Shown: positions 19,340 to 28,669, counted from the first letter of the stretch. The stretch: DNA of 64,000 nucleotides from Alcaligenes faecalis (GCF_009497775.1 NZ_CP031012.1:1240001-1304000), one strand, 5' to 3'. Notes: a model not told the origin generated them from the sequence alone. Numbers and translations are program-made.

Positions 19340-20178
19340 AAGTGGCAAGCACTGTGCCCGTCATGATGTACCACCATGTCACCCCGGAAGGGGGCATGAT
19401 CAATGCCAGTCCCGAGCATTTCGAGCAGCATTTGCAATGGTTGAAGAAAAACGGCTGGACCAGCCTGACAACCGAGCAATTCGTCGGCCATTTGCAAGGG
19501 CAGGGCGTACCGCCCAAATCGGTACTGATTACCTTTGATGATGGCTACCTGGATAACTGGGTCTACGCCTATCCCTTGCTGAAAAAATATGGCTTCAATG
19601 CCGTGATTTTCCTGGTAACAAGCTGGATCAATGAGGGGCCTGTGCGCCCTTATCTGGGTCAGGGTCAGGACGTGCCGGAGTGTCCGGATCATCGGGAATG
19701 TGAGGCGCGCATCGAGCAAGGCCGTAGCGACGAGGTTATTTTGCGCTGGAGTGAAATCCACGCCATGCAGGCTGATGGCGTGTTCGAGTTCCACAGCCAT
19801 ACTCACACGCATACTCGCTGGGACTTGAGTGAACAACGCGACCAAAAGAACGACAAGATGCGTTGGGAGCTGGATCAGTCCCGCAAGACCTTGATGGCCA
19901 ATATGGGCACGGTCTCCGATCAGCTCTGTTGGCCGCAAGGCTATTTTGATCCGGATTACGTACAGGTCGCCCAGCAGGCAGGTTTCCGCTATCTGTACAC
20001 GACGCGCGCCTTTGGCTCCAACCAGCCCGGTAGCGATCCATTGCATATTTACCGCTTCGCCGTGCGTGATACGACAGGCGTCTCGGTGGGGCGCAGGCTG
20101 AATGTCGCGGTACATCCCGTGATTGGTCCGATTTTCAACAGGTGGAAAGCATGGCGTCGTCGTCAACGACAGAAGTAG
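19336..20178 (+). CDS. Polysaccharide deacetylase family protein (CE4/NodB type)
   Basis: A 280-residue metal-dependent deacetylase of carbohydrate esterase family 4. The first NodB motif is TFDDGY (in SVLITFDDGYLDNW) and the second is the histidine-rich HSHTHTHTRW, which supplies the zinc ligands. No signal peptide is evident, which suggests the enzyme acts in the cytoplasm on a lipid-linked sugar intermediate rather than on finished polysaccharide. It is coupled by ATGA overlap to the upstream glycosyltransferase, and its end overlaps the next gene by 28 bp. The substrate is unknown. Confidence 0.87.
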   Translation: MKVASTVPVMMYHHVTPEGGMINASPEHFEQHLQWLKKNGWTSLTTEQFVGHLQGQGVPPKSVLITFDDGYLDNWVYAYPLLKKYGFNAVIFLVTSWINEGPVRPYLGQGQDVPECPDHRECEARIEQGRSDEVILRWSEIHAMQADGVFEFHSHTHTHTRWDLSEQRDQKNDKMRWELDQSRKTLMANMGTVSDQLCWPQGYFDPDYVQVAQQAGFRYLYTTRAFGSNQPGSDPLHIYRFAVRDTTGVSVGRRLNVAVHPVIGPIFNRWKAWRRRQRQK

Positions 20179-20957
20179 AACAAAGCGCCGTGTCCAGTTC
20201 CGGCAAGCGCCTGTCCGTGATCCTGATTACCAAAAACGAGCAGGCGCATATCCGCGCTTGTCTGGAATCGGTGGCCTTTGCGGACGAGATCATTGTGGTG
20301 GACTCGGGCAGCACGGATGAGACCGTGGAAATCGCCCGGTCCATGGGGGCGAAAGTCACGGTCACCCCGGATTGGCCTGGCTTTGGGCCGCAGAAGAATC
20401 GGGCGCTGGATCAGGCCACGGGCGAGTGGGTGCTATCCATTGATGCGGATGAGCGTGTTACCCCCGAGCTGGCACAGTTGATTCAGCAGGAAATGGCTCA
20501 ACCGCGTGGTACGGCTTATCGGATTGCCCGTCTGTCAGAATTCGCAGGCCGGTGGATGCGCCATAGTGGTTGGTGGCCAGACCGGGTTCTGCGTCTGTTC
20601 AAGCGTGGCACCGCCCGCTTTAACGATGCCAAAGTCCATGAAAGCGTGCAGACCGAGCATCCCGTCCTGATTCTGGATGGTCATTTTCTGCATTACCCCT
20701 ACGCCAGTCTTGAAGTCTTTATTGACAAGATCAACCGCTACTCCTCGGATGCGGCGCGTCAAATGCAGGCCAAGGGCAAGACAACCAGCTTGCCGGGTAT
20801 TGCTGGTCATGCCAGCTGGACCTTTGTACGCCACTACATAGTTCGACGTGGTTTTCTGGACGGCCCCCAAGGCTTCATTCTGGCGTGCATGGCCGCTTCA
20901 GGCAGCCTGTTTCGATATAGTAAGCTGTGGTACTACACCCGTCAGAAGTCAGATTAG
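20151..20957 (+). CDS. Family 2 glycosyltransferase, WaaE/KdtX-like
   Basis: A 268-residue inverting GT-A enzyme of the WaaE/KdtX (LPS inner-core glucosyltransferase) type. The N-terminus has SVILITKNEQAHIRACLESV and EIIVVDSGSTDETVEIA, and the DXD-type site is SIDADERVTPEL. A conserved WMRHSGWWPDRVLRLFKRG follows. ATG 20151 is used; an in-frame GTG at 20142 is possible. The gene starts inside the end of the deacetylase gene, consistent with coupling. Transfer of a hexose to the heptose region of the core is an inference from the family. Confidence 0.87.
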   Translation: MASSSTTEVEQSAVSSSGKRLSVILITKNEQAHIRACLESVAFADEIIVVDSGSTDETVEIARSMGAKVTVTPDWPGFGPQKNRALDQATGEWVLSIDADERVTPELAQLIQQEMAQPRGTAYRIARLSEFAGRWMRHSGWWPDRVLRLFKRGTARFNDAKVHESVQTEHPVLILDGHFLHYPYASLEVFIDKINRYSSDAARQMQAKGKTTSLPGIAGHASWTFVRHYIVRRGFLDGPQGFILACMAASGSLFRYSKLWYYTRQKSD

Positions 20958-20966
20958 CCCCTTATA

Positions 20967-21707
20967 ATGCCGCCTATGATTCCGATTCTTATGTACCACC
21001 AGGTCGGGGTGCCCGCTCCCAAAGGCTCGCCATACCGTGGTTTGACTGTGCATCCAACTGATTTTCGGCGCCAGATGACGTGGCTGAAGCGCTTGGGCTA
21101 TCGCGGTTTGTCCATGGCGCAATTGATGCCGTACCTGCGGGGTGAAAAGCAGGGCAAGGTCGTGGGGATCAGCTTTGATGACGGCTACCGTAACGTCTTT
21201 CAAAACGCGATGCCGGTGCTGGATGAATTGGGCTTTACGGCCACCAATTACATCGTCGCCCGACATCTGGACGGTTCCAACTTCTGGGATCAACCCAAAG
21301 GCGTACCTCATTCCGGTCTGATGTCCTTGCCCGAGCTGCGCGCCTGGGTGAATGCCGGTCATGAAGCCGGTTCGCATACGCTGGACCATGTGCATTTGAC
21401 GGATGTGTCCTCGGAAATTGCTCATTACCAGATCGCGCAATCCAAGACGGAGCTGCAGGATGCGCTGCAAGTGGAAGTCAGCGCTTTCTGCTATCCCTAT
21501 GGGGATCAGAATCAGGCCATCCGCGAGCAGGTGCGTCAGGCAGGGTATCTGAACGCCACCACCACCAATCGCGGTCTGGCCCGTTCAGACGATGATTTGT
21601 TTGATTTGCCCCGCGTGACGGTCTCGCGCTCCACCAATATTTTGCGCTTCGTGCAAAAGTGCGTGACACGCCTGGAAGACAAGCGCCGTACGGTTTCCCG
21701 CTCATGA
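20967..21707 (+). CDS. Second polysaccharide deacetylase family protein (CE4)
   Basis: A 246-residue CE4 enzyme. Motifs: N-terminal IPILMYHQVG, SFDDGYRNVF (first NodB motif), GSHTLDHVHL (second, HxxxH zinc ligands) and CYPYGDQN (third). It differs from the deacetylase at 19.3 kb in sequence and in motif 2, so it is not a recent duplicate. It starts 9 bp after the WaaE-like gene and overlaps the following glycosyltransferase by 4 bp. No signal peptide is seen. An alternative ATG lies at 20976. Its substrate is unknown; removal of an N-acetyl group from a core amino sugar is the natural guess. Confidence 0.86.
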   Translation: MPPMIPILMYHQVGVPAPKGSPYRGLTVHPTDFRRQMTWLKRLGYRGLSMAQLMPYLRGEKQGKVVGISFDDGYRNVFQNAMPVLDELGFTATNYIVARHLDGSNFWDQPKGVPHSGLMSLPELRAWVNAGHEAGSHTLDHVHLTDVSSEIAHYQIAQSKTELQDALQVEVSAFCYPYGDQNQAIREQVRQAGYLNATTTNRGLARSDDDLFDLPRVTVSRSTNILRFVQKCVTRLEDKRRTVSRS

Positions 21708-22882
21708 GTTCAGATCAAACCCACGATACTCCCGCTGCGATTCCCGAGCGTTTGCGTATTGCTTTTGTGGTCGATCGTTTCGGCAATCGCTTTGGCGGCG
21801 CCGAGGCGTATGGCGTGGAGCTGATGCGCGAGCTGGCCGAAAAACACGAAATTACCGTGTTTGCGCGTGAATATGACAGCCGCTGCGATTTGAAGCTGGC
21901 CTATGTGCCTATTCGTCATTGGTCTCATTGGCCAGGTTGGATACGCGGCATCTTGTTTGCCCGTCAGGCGGCCAAGGCCACGGCCCAGGGTTTTGATATT
22001 GTGCATTCGCACATGAACGGCTGGTGTGGAGATGTGGAAGTCGTCCATGTCACCCCCGTGCGCTTTAACTGGCGCGTGCGACCTTTGCCTTTGTTGAAAA
22101 AACTAGGTTCTTACTTCAGTCCGCGGGTTTGGGGTTATCTGGGTTTGGAAAAGCGGCGCTTGCGTCCCGGTCCTCATGCTGTGGTCGCCGTTTCGGGCCT
22201 GATTGCCGAACAGTTGCAGCAAGCTTATGGCAGTGTGCACGACTATCCCGTCATTGCTCCCGGTGTGGCCTTGCCACAAGCTGATGTCCAAGGTGAAGAG
22301 CGTGCCAAGGTTCGTGAGTCTTTAGGTTTTACGAAAGAACAGGTGGTTTGCTTGCTGGTGGCGCGTAACCCACTGCGTAAAGGCTTGAGCACGGTGCTGG
22401 AAGCCTTGGCGAAATTGCCATCTCATTATCGTTTGCTGGTCGTAGGTGGAAAGCCGGGTTTGCGTGATCAGATGCGCCAGCAGCTGCAGGCCCTGAACAT
22501 GCAGGACCGCGTCATCTTGCAAGGTGAGACCTCTAACGTCGACCCCTTTTATCGCGCTGCCGATATTTATGTGCATCCCACCCTGAATGACAGCTTTGGC
22601 ATGGCACCGCTGGAAGCCATGTCCTATGGCCTGCCGGTTGTACTCAGCCCGGCTCCGTGGTGCGGCTTTGCCCAGTATGTGCAGGGAGGTTATCACGCCT
22701 TGCTGCTCAGCCATCCGGAAGATGCTCAGGAACTGGCCCAAGCTATTGAAAAAATTAGCAAAGATCCGGTGATGGCCCGCAATCTGGTGGAGAATTCCAG
22801 AGAGTTGCTGGTCCAGTTCAGTTGGCCTGCAGTGGCCTCTCAATACCAGGCTCTGTATGCCGAGGTTTTGAAGCGCCGCTAA
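21704..22882 (+). CDS. Family 4 glycosyltransferase, WaaG-like
   Basis: A 392-residue GT-B enzyme whose N-terminus (RIAFVVDRFGNRFGGAEAYGVEL) and general shape resemble WaaG-type LPS core glucosyltransferases. The C-terminal half has LLVARNPLRKGLSTVLEAL and the EX7E-like segment NDSFGMAPLEAMSYGLPVV. ATG at 21704 overlaps the previous stop (ATGA); this is the last gene of the coupled dnaE-to-GT chain. About 150 bp of non-coding DNA follows before the next glycosyltransferase. Confidence 0.87.
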   Translation: MSSDQTHDTPAAIPERLRIAFVVDRFGNRFGGAEAYGVELMRELAEKHEITVFAREYDSRCDLKLAYVPIRHWSHWPGWIRGILFARQAAKATAQGFDIVHSHMNGWCGDVEVVHVTPVRFNWRVRPLPLLKKLGSYFSPRVWGYLGLEKRRLRPGPHAVVAVSGLIAEQLQQAYGSVHDYPVIAPGVALPQADVQGEERAKVRESLGFTKEQVVCLLVARNPLRKGLSTVLEALAKLPSHYRLLVVGGKPGLRDQMRQQLQALNMQDRVILQGETSNVDPFYRAADIYVHPTLNDSFGMAPLEAMSYGLPVVLSPAPWCGFAQYVQGGYHALLLSHPEDAQELAQAIEKISKDPVMARNLVENSRELLVQFSWPAVASQYQALYAEVLKRR

Positions 22883-23034
22883 GGCAGGTTGTTGTATTTA
22901 GGTTGCGCTTGAACGGGTCAAAACACGTTCAGTTATTGTTCAGCCAGGGCTACAGCAGATACACTTCGTTTCGTGTGCGCATCTTCGAGGTGCTTTTTTG
23001 CAGTTAATTAAGCACGTTGCAGGCGGAGCGATTT

Positions 23035-24177
23035 GTGAAAGTTCTTATTACTGATATTCATCACGGCAATGGTGGTGGTCACGTGACCTACGTCCTGAGC
23101 TTGTTGCGAGAAATGTCGAATCGCTGCGAGTTCACGCTGGCTGCGCCGCCAACCGGACGTCTCTATCAAGAGGCCTCCCGCATCCCCAATGTGCGCGTGC
23201 TGCCGGGCTTGTATACCTCCCGCATCTTTACCGCTTTGCCTGAAATCTGGCGTCTGCGGCAATTTTTGAAAACCAATCGTTTTGATATTGCCCACTGCAA
23301 TGGCGGGGCGGACCATCGACACCTGATGGCTGCCAGCCTGGGGCTGCGTGAAGCGCCAGCGATTGTCTGGACCAAACATAATACGAATGAAGTCGGTAGC
23401 TTCGGCCATAGCCTGCGCGCGCGCTTCGGCACCCAGTCGGCCATTGCTGTCTGCGAATTTGTGAAGCGTCAGTTGCAGCAGTCGGGCTATGCCCGTGCGC
23501 CGATTACAGTCGTGCGTAATGGTATTGATGTGTCCTATTTACAGCCGCCGTCCCGTGCTCAACGGGCGCAGGCTCGCCAGCAGTTTTTTGGGGATTTGCC
23601 TGATAACACGCTGGTTTTTGGCAGTATTGGTGGCACCGATTTGAATAAAGGCTGGTTATTGCTGGTGGAGGCGGTCAGCCGCCTGTCCCCCGAGCAGCGC
23701 AGCCGTATTCGTATTCTGGTCGCGGGTGATCCGCCCAATGAGGCGATGAAAGCACGTGTGCGCGAACTGAGCATGGAGCAATCTGTCACCTTCCCTGGCC
23801 TGGTTTCTGATGTTCGTCAGGTGCTGGCTGCCTGCGATGTGGGCTTTGTGCTGTCCTATCGCGAAGCGGCTTCCTATGCCAGTTGTGAAACCATGGCTGC
23901 CGGCTTGCCAACGCTGGTCTCCGCGGCGGGCGGTTTGCCAGAAAATGTACGTGATGGCGTGGATGGCTGGGTTGTACCAGTAGGGGATGTGGAAGCGCTG
24001 CATTCGTATTTGCAGCAACTGCTCAATGACAAATTCTGTCTGCGCACCTTGGGCGGTAATGCCCGGCGTCGTGTGGAAGAGGAGTTTTCCTTGAGCAAAT
24101 TTGCAGCAGATACCGAAAAGGTTTACCGCCACGCCAGGGCTCAGCGTTTTGGGGATCGTCAGTCAAATCTCGCCTGA
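23035..24177 (+). CDS. Family 4 glycosyltransferase
   Basis: A 380-residue GT-B enzyme: N-terminal LITDIHHGNGGGHVTYVLSLLREM, C-terminal GTDLNKGWLLLVEAV and EAASYASCETMAAGLPTLVS with the EX7E pattern. The start is taken as GTG 23035, which follows GCGGAG; a TTG at 23017 is also in frame. The 152-bp gap upstream means it may have its own promoter. It ends 14 bp before a strong bidirectional terminator that closes the rightward LPS cluster. Confidence 0.86.
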   Translation: MKVLITDIHHGNGGGHVTYVLSLLREMSNRCEFTLAAPPTGRLYQEASRIPNVRVLPGLYTSRIFTALPEIWRLRQFLKTNRFDIAHCNGGADHRHLMAASLGLREAPAIVWTKHNTNEVGSFGHSLRARFGTQSAIAVCEFVKRQLQQSGYARAPITVVRNGIDVSYLQPPSRAQRAQARQQFFGDLPDNTLVFGSIGGTDLNKGWLLLVEAVSRLSPEQRSRIRILVAGDPPNEAMKARVRELSMEQSVTFPGLVSDVRQVLAACDVGFVLSYREAASYASCETMAAGLPTLVSAAGGLPENVRDGVDGWVVPVGDVEALHSYLQQLLNDKFCLRTLGGNARRRVEEEFSLSKFAADTEKVYRHARAQRFGDRQSNLA

Positions 24178-24190
24178 TAAGGGCTTGAAT

Positions 24191-24235
24191 TAAAAAGAGG
24201 TGTTCTGATTGGGATTCAGAACACCTCTTTTTTTA
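24191..24235. terminator. Bidirectional terminator closing the LPS cluster
   Basis: A 17-bp perfect stem (24192-24208 with 24216-24232; core AGAGGTGTTCTGA) and a seven-base loop, with an A-run on the left and a T-run on the right. It can therefore terminate both the rightward glycosyltransferase transcript and the leftward ykgJ transcript. Confidence 0.92.
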
Positions 24236-24505
24236 TGCGTAGCGCTTGCTGAGTGGTGCAGTGAGCGTTTCCAACTCCGTCAGCCAGATCAAGGCGTCCT
24301 CCCGCTTTTCCCCACACATTTCCTGCGAGGCTTGCAAGCCCGAGCAACAGGCAGGGCGTTCAGGCTGGCCGAAAATCCGACAACGCAGTTGTTCGTCCAG
24401 CTGGATACAGGGCACACCCGCTGGTTTGCCGTGGGGCATGCCGGGAATGGGACTGGAAATAGAGGGGGCGATACAGCAGGCCCCGCATTCAGAACGACAA
24501 ATCAT
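24233..24505 (-). CDS. YkgJ-family cysteine-cluster protein
   Basis: A 90-residue protein with eight cysteines, beginning [18 protein letters not shown] and continuing [22 protein letters not shown] and [10 protein letters not shown]. This is the pattern of the YkgJ/UPF0153 family, thought to bind zinc or an Fe-S cluster; the function is unknown. The ATG at 24505 overlaps the ydcF stop by 4 bp, so longer forms starting upstream are rejected. It is the last gene of a three-gene leftward operon. Confidence 0.83.
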   Translation of the reverse strand: MICRSECGACCIAPSISSPIPGMPHGKPAGVPCIQLDEQLRCRIFGQPERPACCSGLQASQEMCGEKREDALIWLTELETLTAPLSKRYA

Positions 24506-25266
24506 GCCCAACCTCGGGACCAATACACCAGAATCCCGACATATTCCTTGATGATGGAACGGCTGGATTGCAGGGCCATCAGATTGGGTTTCCACATGGA
24601 AAACTCGGGGCTGTTCGGAACCGTTAGCTGTGGAGCGGCACCAGCCGGGATCACATTGACCCCTTGCTTGCGAAAAATCGCCATGGCACGTGGCATGTGC
24701 AGGGCAGAAGTCACCAACAAAACTTTCTTGGCCTGCTTTTCTTCCAGCAACTGGGCGGTGTACTCGCCATTTTGCTGGGTGGTCAGGCTTTCGTTTTCCA
24801 TCAGCGTGGCCGAGGCGGGAACATCCAGGCTATTCAGGGTATTGGCCATGACTTTGGCCTCGCTGATGCCGCCGTCCAGAGCGGCTCCCGACAAGACAAT
24901 ATAAGGAGCACGACCCGCTTTATACAGATCAGCTGCCCGTTCTACCCGTGCCGATGTCTTTTGTGCTGTCTGGGGCAGGAACCAATTGCTGCGGTTTTGA
25001 GCGGTGTGGCCGCCCAGAACCACAATGGCATCGGCCTGCGTCACCTGCTCAGCCGGCTGATAGGGATACATTCTTTCCAGATAGCCGCCCGCATACAGGC
25101 TGGTGGCGGGCAGGGACCAGGCGCCGGTCCAGAGCAGTCCGGCCAAGGCCAGGGCGGCAGCGGTTTTGCGCAGGCGCAAGATAAAAAGCAGTACCGCCAC
25201 AAGTAATAGGGCGGCAAACAAATTCAGTGGAATGACCAGACTGGTCAGGATGCTCGATACATTCAT
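24502..25266 (-). CDS. YdcF/ElyC-SanA family (DUF218) membrane protein
   Basis: A 254-residue protein with one or two N-terminal transmembrane helices ([22 protein letters not shown] and a second near residue 40) followed by a DUF218 domain: [45 protein letters not shown], and [16 protein letters not shown]. Family members such as ElyC and SanA influence envelope integrity and lipid-carrier metabolism. Both ends overlap neighbours by 4 bp, tying it to the family 9 glycosyltransferase upstream and YkgJ downstream. The biochemical activity is not known. Confidence 0.86.
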   Translation of the reverse strand: MNVSSILTSLVIPLNLFAALLLVAVLLFILRLRKTAAALALAGLLWTGAWSLPATSLYAGGYLERMYPYQPAEQVTQADAIVVLGGHTAQNRSNWFLPQTAQKTSARVERAADLYKAGRAPYIVLSGAALDGGISEAKVMANTLNSLDVPASATLMENESLTTQQNGEYTAQLLEEKQAKKVLLVTSALHMPRAMAIFRKQGVNVIPAGAAPQLTVPNSPEFSMWKPNLMALQSSRSIIKEYVGILVYWSRGWA

Positions 25267-26225
25267 GGGTGCTCCCGCTCCGACTCCAGCACTTGCACCA
25301 CCTCGTCCAGCGTAGGCCATTGGCCATCGCGCCCCAGGCAAATCGCCCGTGGCGACCAGGGGCCGGTGTCTTCAGGGTTGGTGACGCCACATAAGGTCAA
25401 CTGCTGGGCCTTGATGGCTGCCGCGACATGGGAGACGCCAGAGTCATTGCAAATAACCCACTGCGCCTGTTGGCAAAGCCGCGCAAACGCCCCTAAAGGC
25501 AGGGGCGGCAGGCAACGTGCGCTGGGCGCATTTTGCAGGGCAGCCTCATGCTCGTTGGGCGGGGGGCACATAATGACGGTTTTGCCTTGGGCTTGCAGAT
25601 GGCGGGTCAGTTGGTCGAAATACGGCCAGACTTTGACGCGGCCTTTGTGCAGTCCCGTTGCGGTAGGGGCGATCAGAATATAGTCACCGGGGCGCAGGGC
25701 GGCTTGGCGCAGACTGTTGTCGCCTTCTTGCCGTTGCAGGGGGCTGAGCGTCAAATCCAGGGTGGCTGGGGCTTGTTCAGGTGCCGGGTTCAAATTCCAC
25801 AGCGCCAAAGCCTGCTGAACAATATAGAACCAGGATTGCACCGCGTGCAACTGCTTTTGCGGCTTATTCAAAGGCCAACGTAATAAAAGGCTACGGCCAT
25901 CGTCCCGGTAACCGCAGGCGGGCAGGCCTGCCAGTTTGAAGCTGAGGGCACTGCTTAGCGAATCGGGCAGCAGCAGGCCGTACGCATTGCGATGGCCATG
26001 CTGGCGACGATAGCGGCGTATGGCTTTGGCATCCTGGTGCCAGTGGCTTGTCATGGGGATGAAGCCATGCAAGGGGTAGGCCGATAGCAGCTCGCGGGCC
26101 CAGGGACGGGCGCAAACCACCACGGGCAAACCGGTATCGAGCAGAGCCTGTAAACACGGCAGGCTCATGCATACATCGCCTAGCCAATTAGGCAATCGTA
26201 GGTAAAGGGCAGAGGGATCAGACAT
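25263..26225 (-). CDS. Family 9 glycosyltransferase (heptosyltransferase-like)
   Basis: A 320-residue GT9 protein resembling WaaC/WaaF ADP-heptose:LPS heptosyltransferases. The N-terminus LYLRLPNWLGDVCMSLPCLQAL is the usual RxxxLGDxxxxxP motif, and the C-terminal part has the nucleotide-sugar region WVICNDSGVSHVAAAI. It is first in the leftward operon and divergent from msbA, so heptose addition and lipid A-core flipping are adjacent. Which heptose it adds cannot be told; it is at the short end for WaaF. Confidence 0.85.
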   Translation of the reverse strand: MSDPSALYLRLPNWLGDVCMSLPCLQALLDTGLPVVVCARPWARELLSAYPLHGFIPMTSHWHQDAKAIRRYRRQHGHRNAYGLLLPDSLSSALSFKLAGLPACGYRDDGRSLLLRWPLNKPQKQLHAVQSWFYIVQQALALWNLNPAPEQAPATLDLTLSPLQRQEGDNSLRQAALRPGDYILIAPTATGLHKGRVKVWPYFDQLTRHLQAQGKTVIMCPPPNEHEAALQNAPSARCLPPLPLGAFARLCQQAQWVICNDSGVSHVAAAIKAQQLTLCGVTNPEDTGPWSPRAICLGRDGQWPTLDEVVQVLESEREHP

Positions 26226-26315
26226 GAACAGGACAACTAGGCAGAACCAACAAGTGCGGAGACGCTCGATTCAGGCAATGAGCGTTAGAATAAACACAAT
26301 TAGATAGTATATAGG

Positions 26316-28109
26316 GTGTCCTCGTTGTCCAACGCCATAGAAACCAAAATCAAGCCTGCTGGGCACGATCCCGTCAAATCCGATCTCTGGAAGCGCATTT
26401 ACAGTCGTTTGCTGCCTTACTGGAAGGTGGTGGTGCTGGCGCTGATCCTGGTCAGTATCTCCTCGGCCACCCAGCCGGTGCTGGCCGTGATCATGAAACC
26501 TTTGCTGGACGGGGGCTTTACCGGCGCCAATCCTGACTATATGTGGTCCATCCCGCTGGCGGTGATCGGGCTGATGTTTGTGCGTGGCGTCACCAGTTAC
26601 GGCAGCTCCTATTTGTTTGCCTGGATCGCCAACAAAATGTTGCTGACTTTACGCGCTGACATGTTCTCCCGCTTGCTGGGATTGTCCGATTCGGAGTTCA
26701 AGCAAGGGGATACGGGTCGTTTGTTGAACCGCTTCACGATTGATGCGGGCACCATGACTGGCGTGGCTACAGAGGTGGTCACGGTTGTGGTGCGCGAAAC
26801 CCTGACGGTGATCGCCTTGCTGGGCGTTTTGCTTTACATGTCCTGGCAATTGACCGTGATTGTGTTTCTGGTCATGCCCGCTTCGGTCTTTGTGGCCAAG
26901 ATGGTGTCGCGCCGCCTGCGTCGCATCAATCGCGATACCGTGAACATGAATGCCGAGCTGACCCGCGTGGTCAGTGAAGCCATTGACGCCCAACGTGTCA
27001 TCAAGCTGTTTGACGGTTACGAGCGCGAAAACACCCGCTTCATGTATGTGAATGCGCGTCTGCGCCGCTTTGCCATGCGTGCGGCTGCTGCGGATGCGGC
27101 CTTGTCGCCCATCACACAGCTGTTTGTGTCCATCGCTGTGGCCGGGGTGATTTTTGTGGCTCTTTACCAGGCCAATACCGGCACGCTGACTATCGGTAGC
27201 TTTGCTGCTTTCATGGCGGCCTTGGGACAGATTTTTGACCCTATCAAGCGTTTGACCAACATTACCGGCACCATGCAGCGCATGCTGGTGGCTGCAGAAA
27301 GTGTGTTCAAGCTGGTGGATCAGGATCCGGAGCCTGATACCGGGACTCGCGAATTCAAGCAGCCTGTGCACGGTCACATCGAGTTCGACGCGGTGTCACA
27401 TCGTTTCCCCAACGGCCATCGCGATACCTTGTCCGATGTCAGCTTTGCGGTGCAGCCGGGCCAAACTATTGCCTTGGTCGGTCGCTCCGGCAGTGGCAAG
27501 ACCACGCTGGCTAATATGCTGCCGCGTTTCTTGATTCCTAGCAGCGGACAAGTGCGGGTCGATGGCATTCCTTCGGAAGAGCTGACCTTGCGCAGCCTGC
27601 GTAGCCAGATTTCTCTGGTCAGTCAGGATGTGGTGCTGTTTGAGGCGACGATTGGCCAGAACGTGGCCTACGGCGCAGGTGCCGATGTTCCGCCGGAACG
27701 TATCTGGGAAGCGCTGGAAGCAGCCAATCTGCGCGAGTTCGTGGAAGGTTTGCCGCAAGGTCTGGATACGATGGTGGGCGAGAACGCCAACTCTCTGTCC
27801 GGCGGTCAGCGTCAGCGTCTGGCCATTGCCCGCGCGCTGATCAAAAATGCTCCTATCCTGATTCTGGATGAAGCCACTTCGGCTCTGGACAATGAATCCG
27901 AGCGTCAGGTTCAGATGTCTCTGGAAACCCTGATGAAGGGACGCAGCACCTTGGTGATTGCGCATCGACTATCTACCGTACAAAATGCGGATCAAATCCT
28001 GGTGCTGGACGAAGGGCGGATTATTGAGCAGGGCCGTCACGACGAATTGCTGGCCCGCAACGGCGTGTATGCCGGTTTCTACCAAATGCAGTTTCAGTTC
28101 AACGAATAA
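26316..28109 (+). CDS. msbA: Lipid A-core flippase MsbA (ABC exporter)
   Basis: A 597-residue half-transporter: six N-terminal transmembrane helices and a C-terminal ATPase domain with Walker A GRSGSGKTT (near 389), signature LSGGQRQRLAIARAL (near 494), Walker B ILILDEATSALD and H-loop VIAHRLSTV. MsbA moves core-lipid A across the inner membrane. The GTG at 26316 is used as start; TTG 26325 sits better behind AGGGTG, so the exact start is uncertain. It is divergent from a heptosyltransferase-like gene and next to the LPS cluster, which supports the assignment over a generic exporter. Confidence 0.93.
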   Translation: MSSLSNAIETKIKPAGHDPVKSDLWKRIYSRLLPYWKVVVLALILVSISSATQPVLAVIMKPLLDGGFTGANPDYMWSIPLAVIGLMFVRGVTSYGSSYLFAWIANKMLLTLRADMFSRLLGLSDSEFKQGDTGRLLNRFTIDAGTMTGVATEVVTVVVRETLTVIALLGVLLYMSWQLTVIVFLVMPASVFVAKMVSRRLRRINRDTVNMNAELTRVVSEAIDAQRVIKLFDGYERENTRFMYVNARLRRFAMRAAAADAALSPITQLFVSIAVAGVIFVALYQANTGTLTIGSFAAFMAALGQIFDPIKRLTNITGTMQRMLVAAESVFKLVDQDPEPDTGTREFKQPVHGHIEFDAVSHRFPNGHRDTLSDVSFAVQPGQTIALVGRSGSGKTTLANMLPRFLIPSSGQVRVDGIPSEELTLRSLRSQISLVSQDVVLFEATIGQNVAYGAGADVPPERIWEALEAANLREFVEGLPQGLDTMVGENANSLSGGQRQRLAIARALIKNAPILILDEATSALDNESERQVQMSLETLMKGRSTLVIAHRLSTVQNADQILVLDEGRIIEQGRHDELLARNGVYAGFYQMQFQFNE

Positions 28110-28139
28110 GCGGCTTGAGGCTGCACGATAAGGAACATC

Positions 28140-28598
28140 ATGAAGAAAATCATTCTTGCGCTGGCCGGGCTGGCTGTGTTGGCCGGATGTGCCAAGCCGA
28201 ATGCGGAATTGCGAGAACAGGATCTGCGTCGTCCCAGCTATTTCAAGACGGAGCGACGCATCAATACGGACTTTGTGGGTATTCAGCGTGCCTTGTTCAA
28301 GCATCAGGCAGAGTGCGGTAAAGCGGCCGTTTTCAAGATGGACGAACGTCAGGCCAGCTACGGCACCTTGCGTTACGAGCTGGAACCGGGGGCGGGCTGG
28401 GATAAAAGTATTCTGATCGACCTGACCATGATGCAAAAGGGTTGGGTGGACGCCAAGGTGTATGCCTACCGTGCTGATGTGAAACGTGAGATCCAGGAGG
28501 TCTTCACTTCTATCCGTGCTCCTGGTGTGTGTAACCCGGACGATGCACCGAAAGAAGTGCTGCCCGAGGATGATTTCGTACCTGTCGCTCCGCTGTAA
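28140..28598 (+). CDS. Small lipoprotein of unknown function
   Basis: A 152-residue protein with a lipoprotein signal: MKKIILALAGLAVLAGC, cleavage before Cys17. The remainder is hydrophilic with no recognised domain. It contains HQAECGKAAVFKMDERQASYGTL and a second cysteine near the end (APGVCNPDD). It follows msbA by 30 bp and precedes a terminator, so it is probably cotranscribed with msbA. A role at the envelope is only inferred from position. Confidence 0.75.
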   Translation: MKKIILALAGLAVLAGCAKPNAELREQDLRRPSYFKTERRINTDFVGIQRALFKHQAECGKAAVFKMDERQASYGTLRYELEPGAGWDKSILIDLTMMQKGWVDAKVYAYRADVKREIQEVFTSIRAPGVCNPDDAPKEVLPEDDFVPVAPL

Positions 28599-28669
28599 GT
28601 CTGTGGAGCTGGGCAGTTTTTCTTGAGCCTGGAGCTCCCAGCTCACACAGCAAACCTGCCATCACCCTT

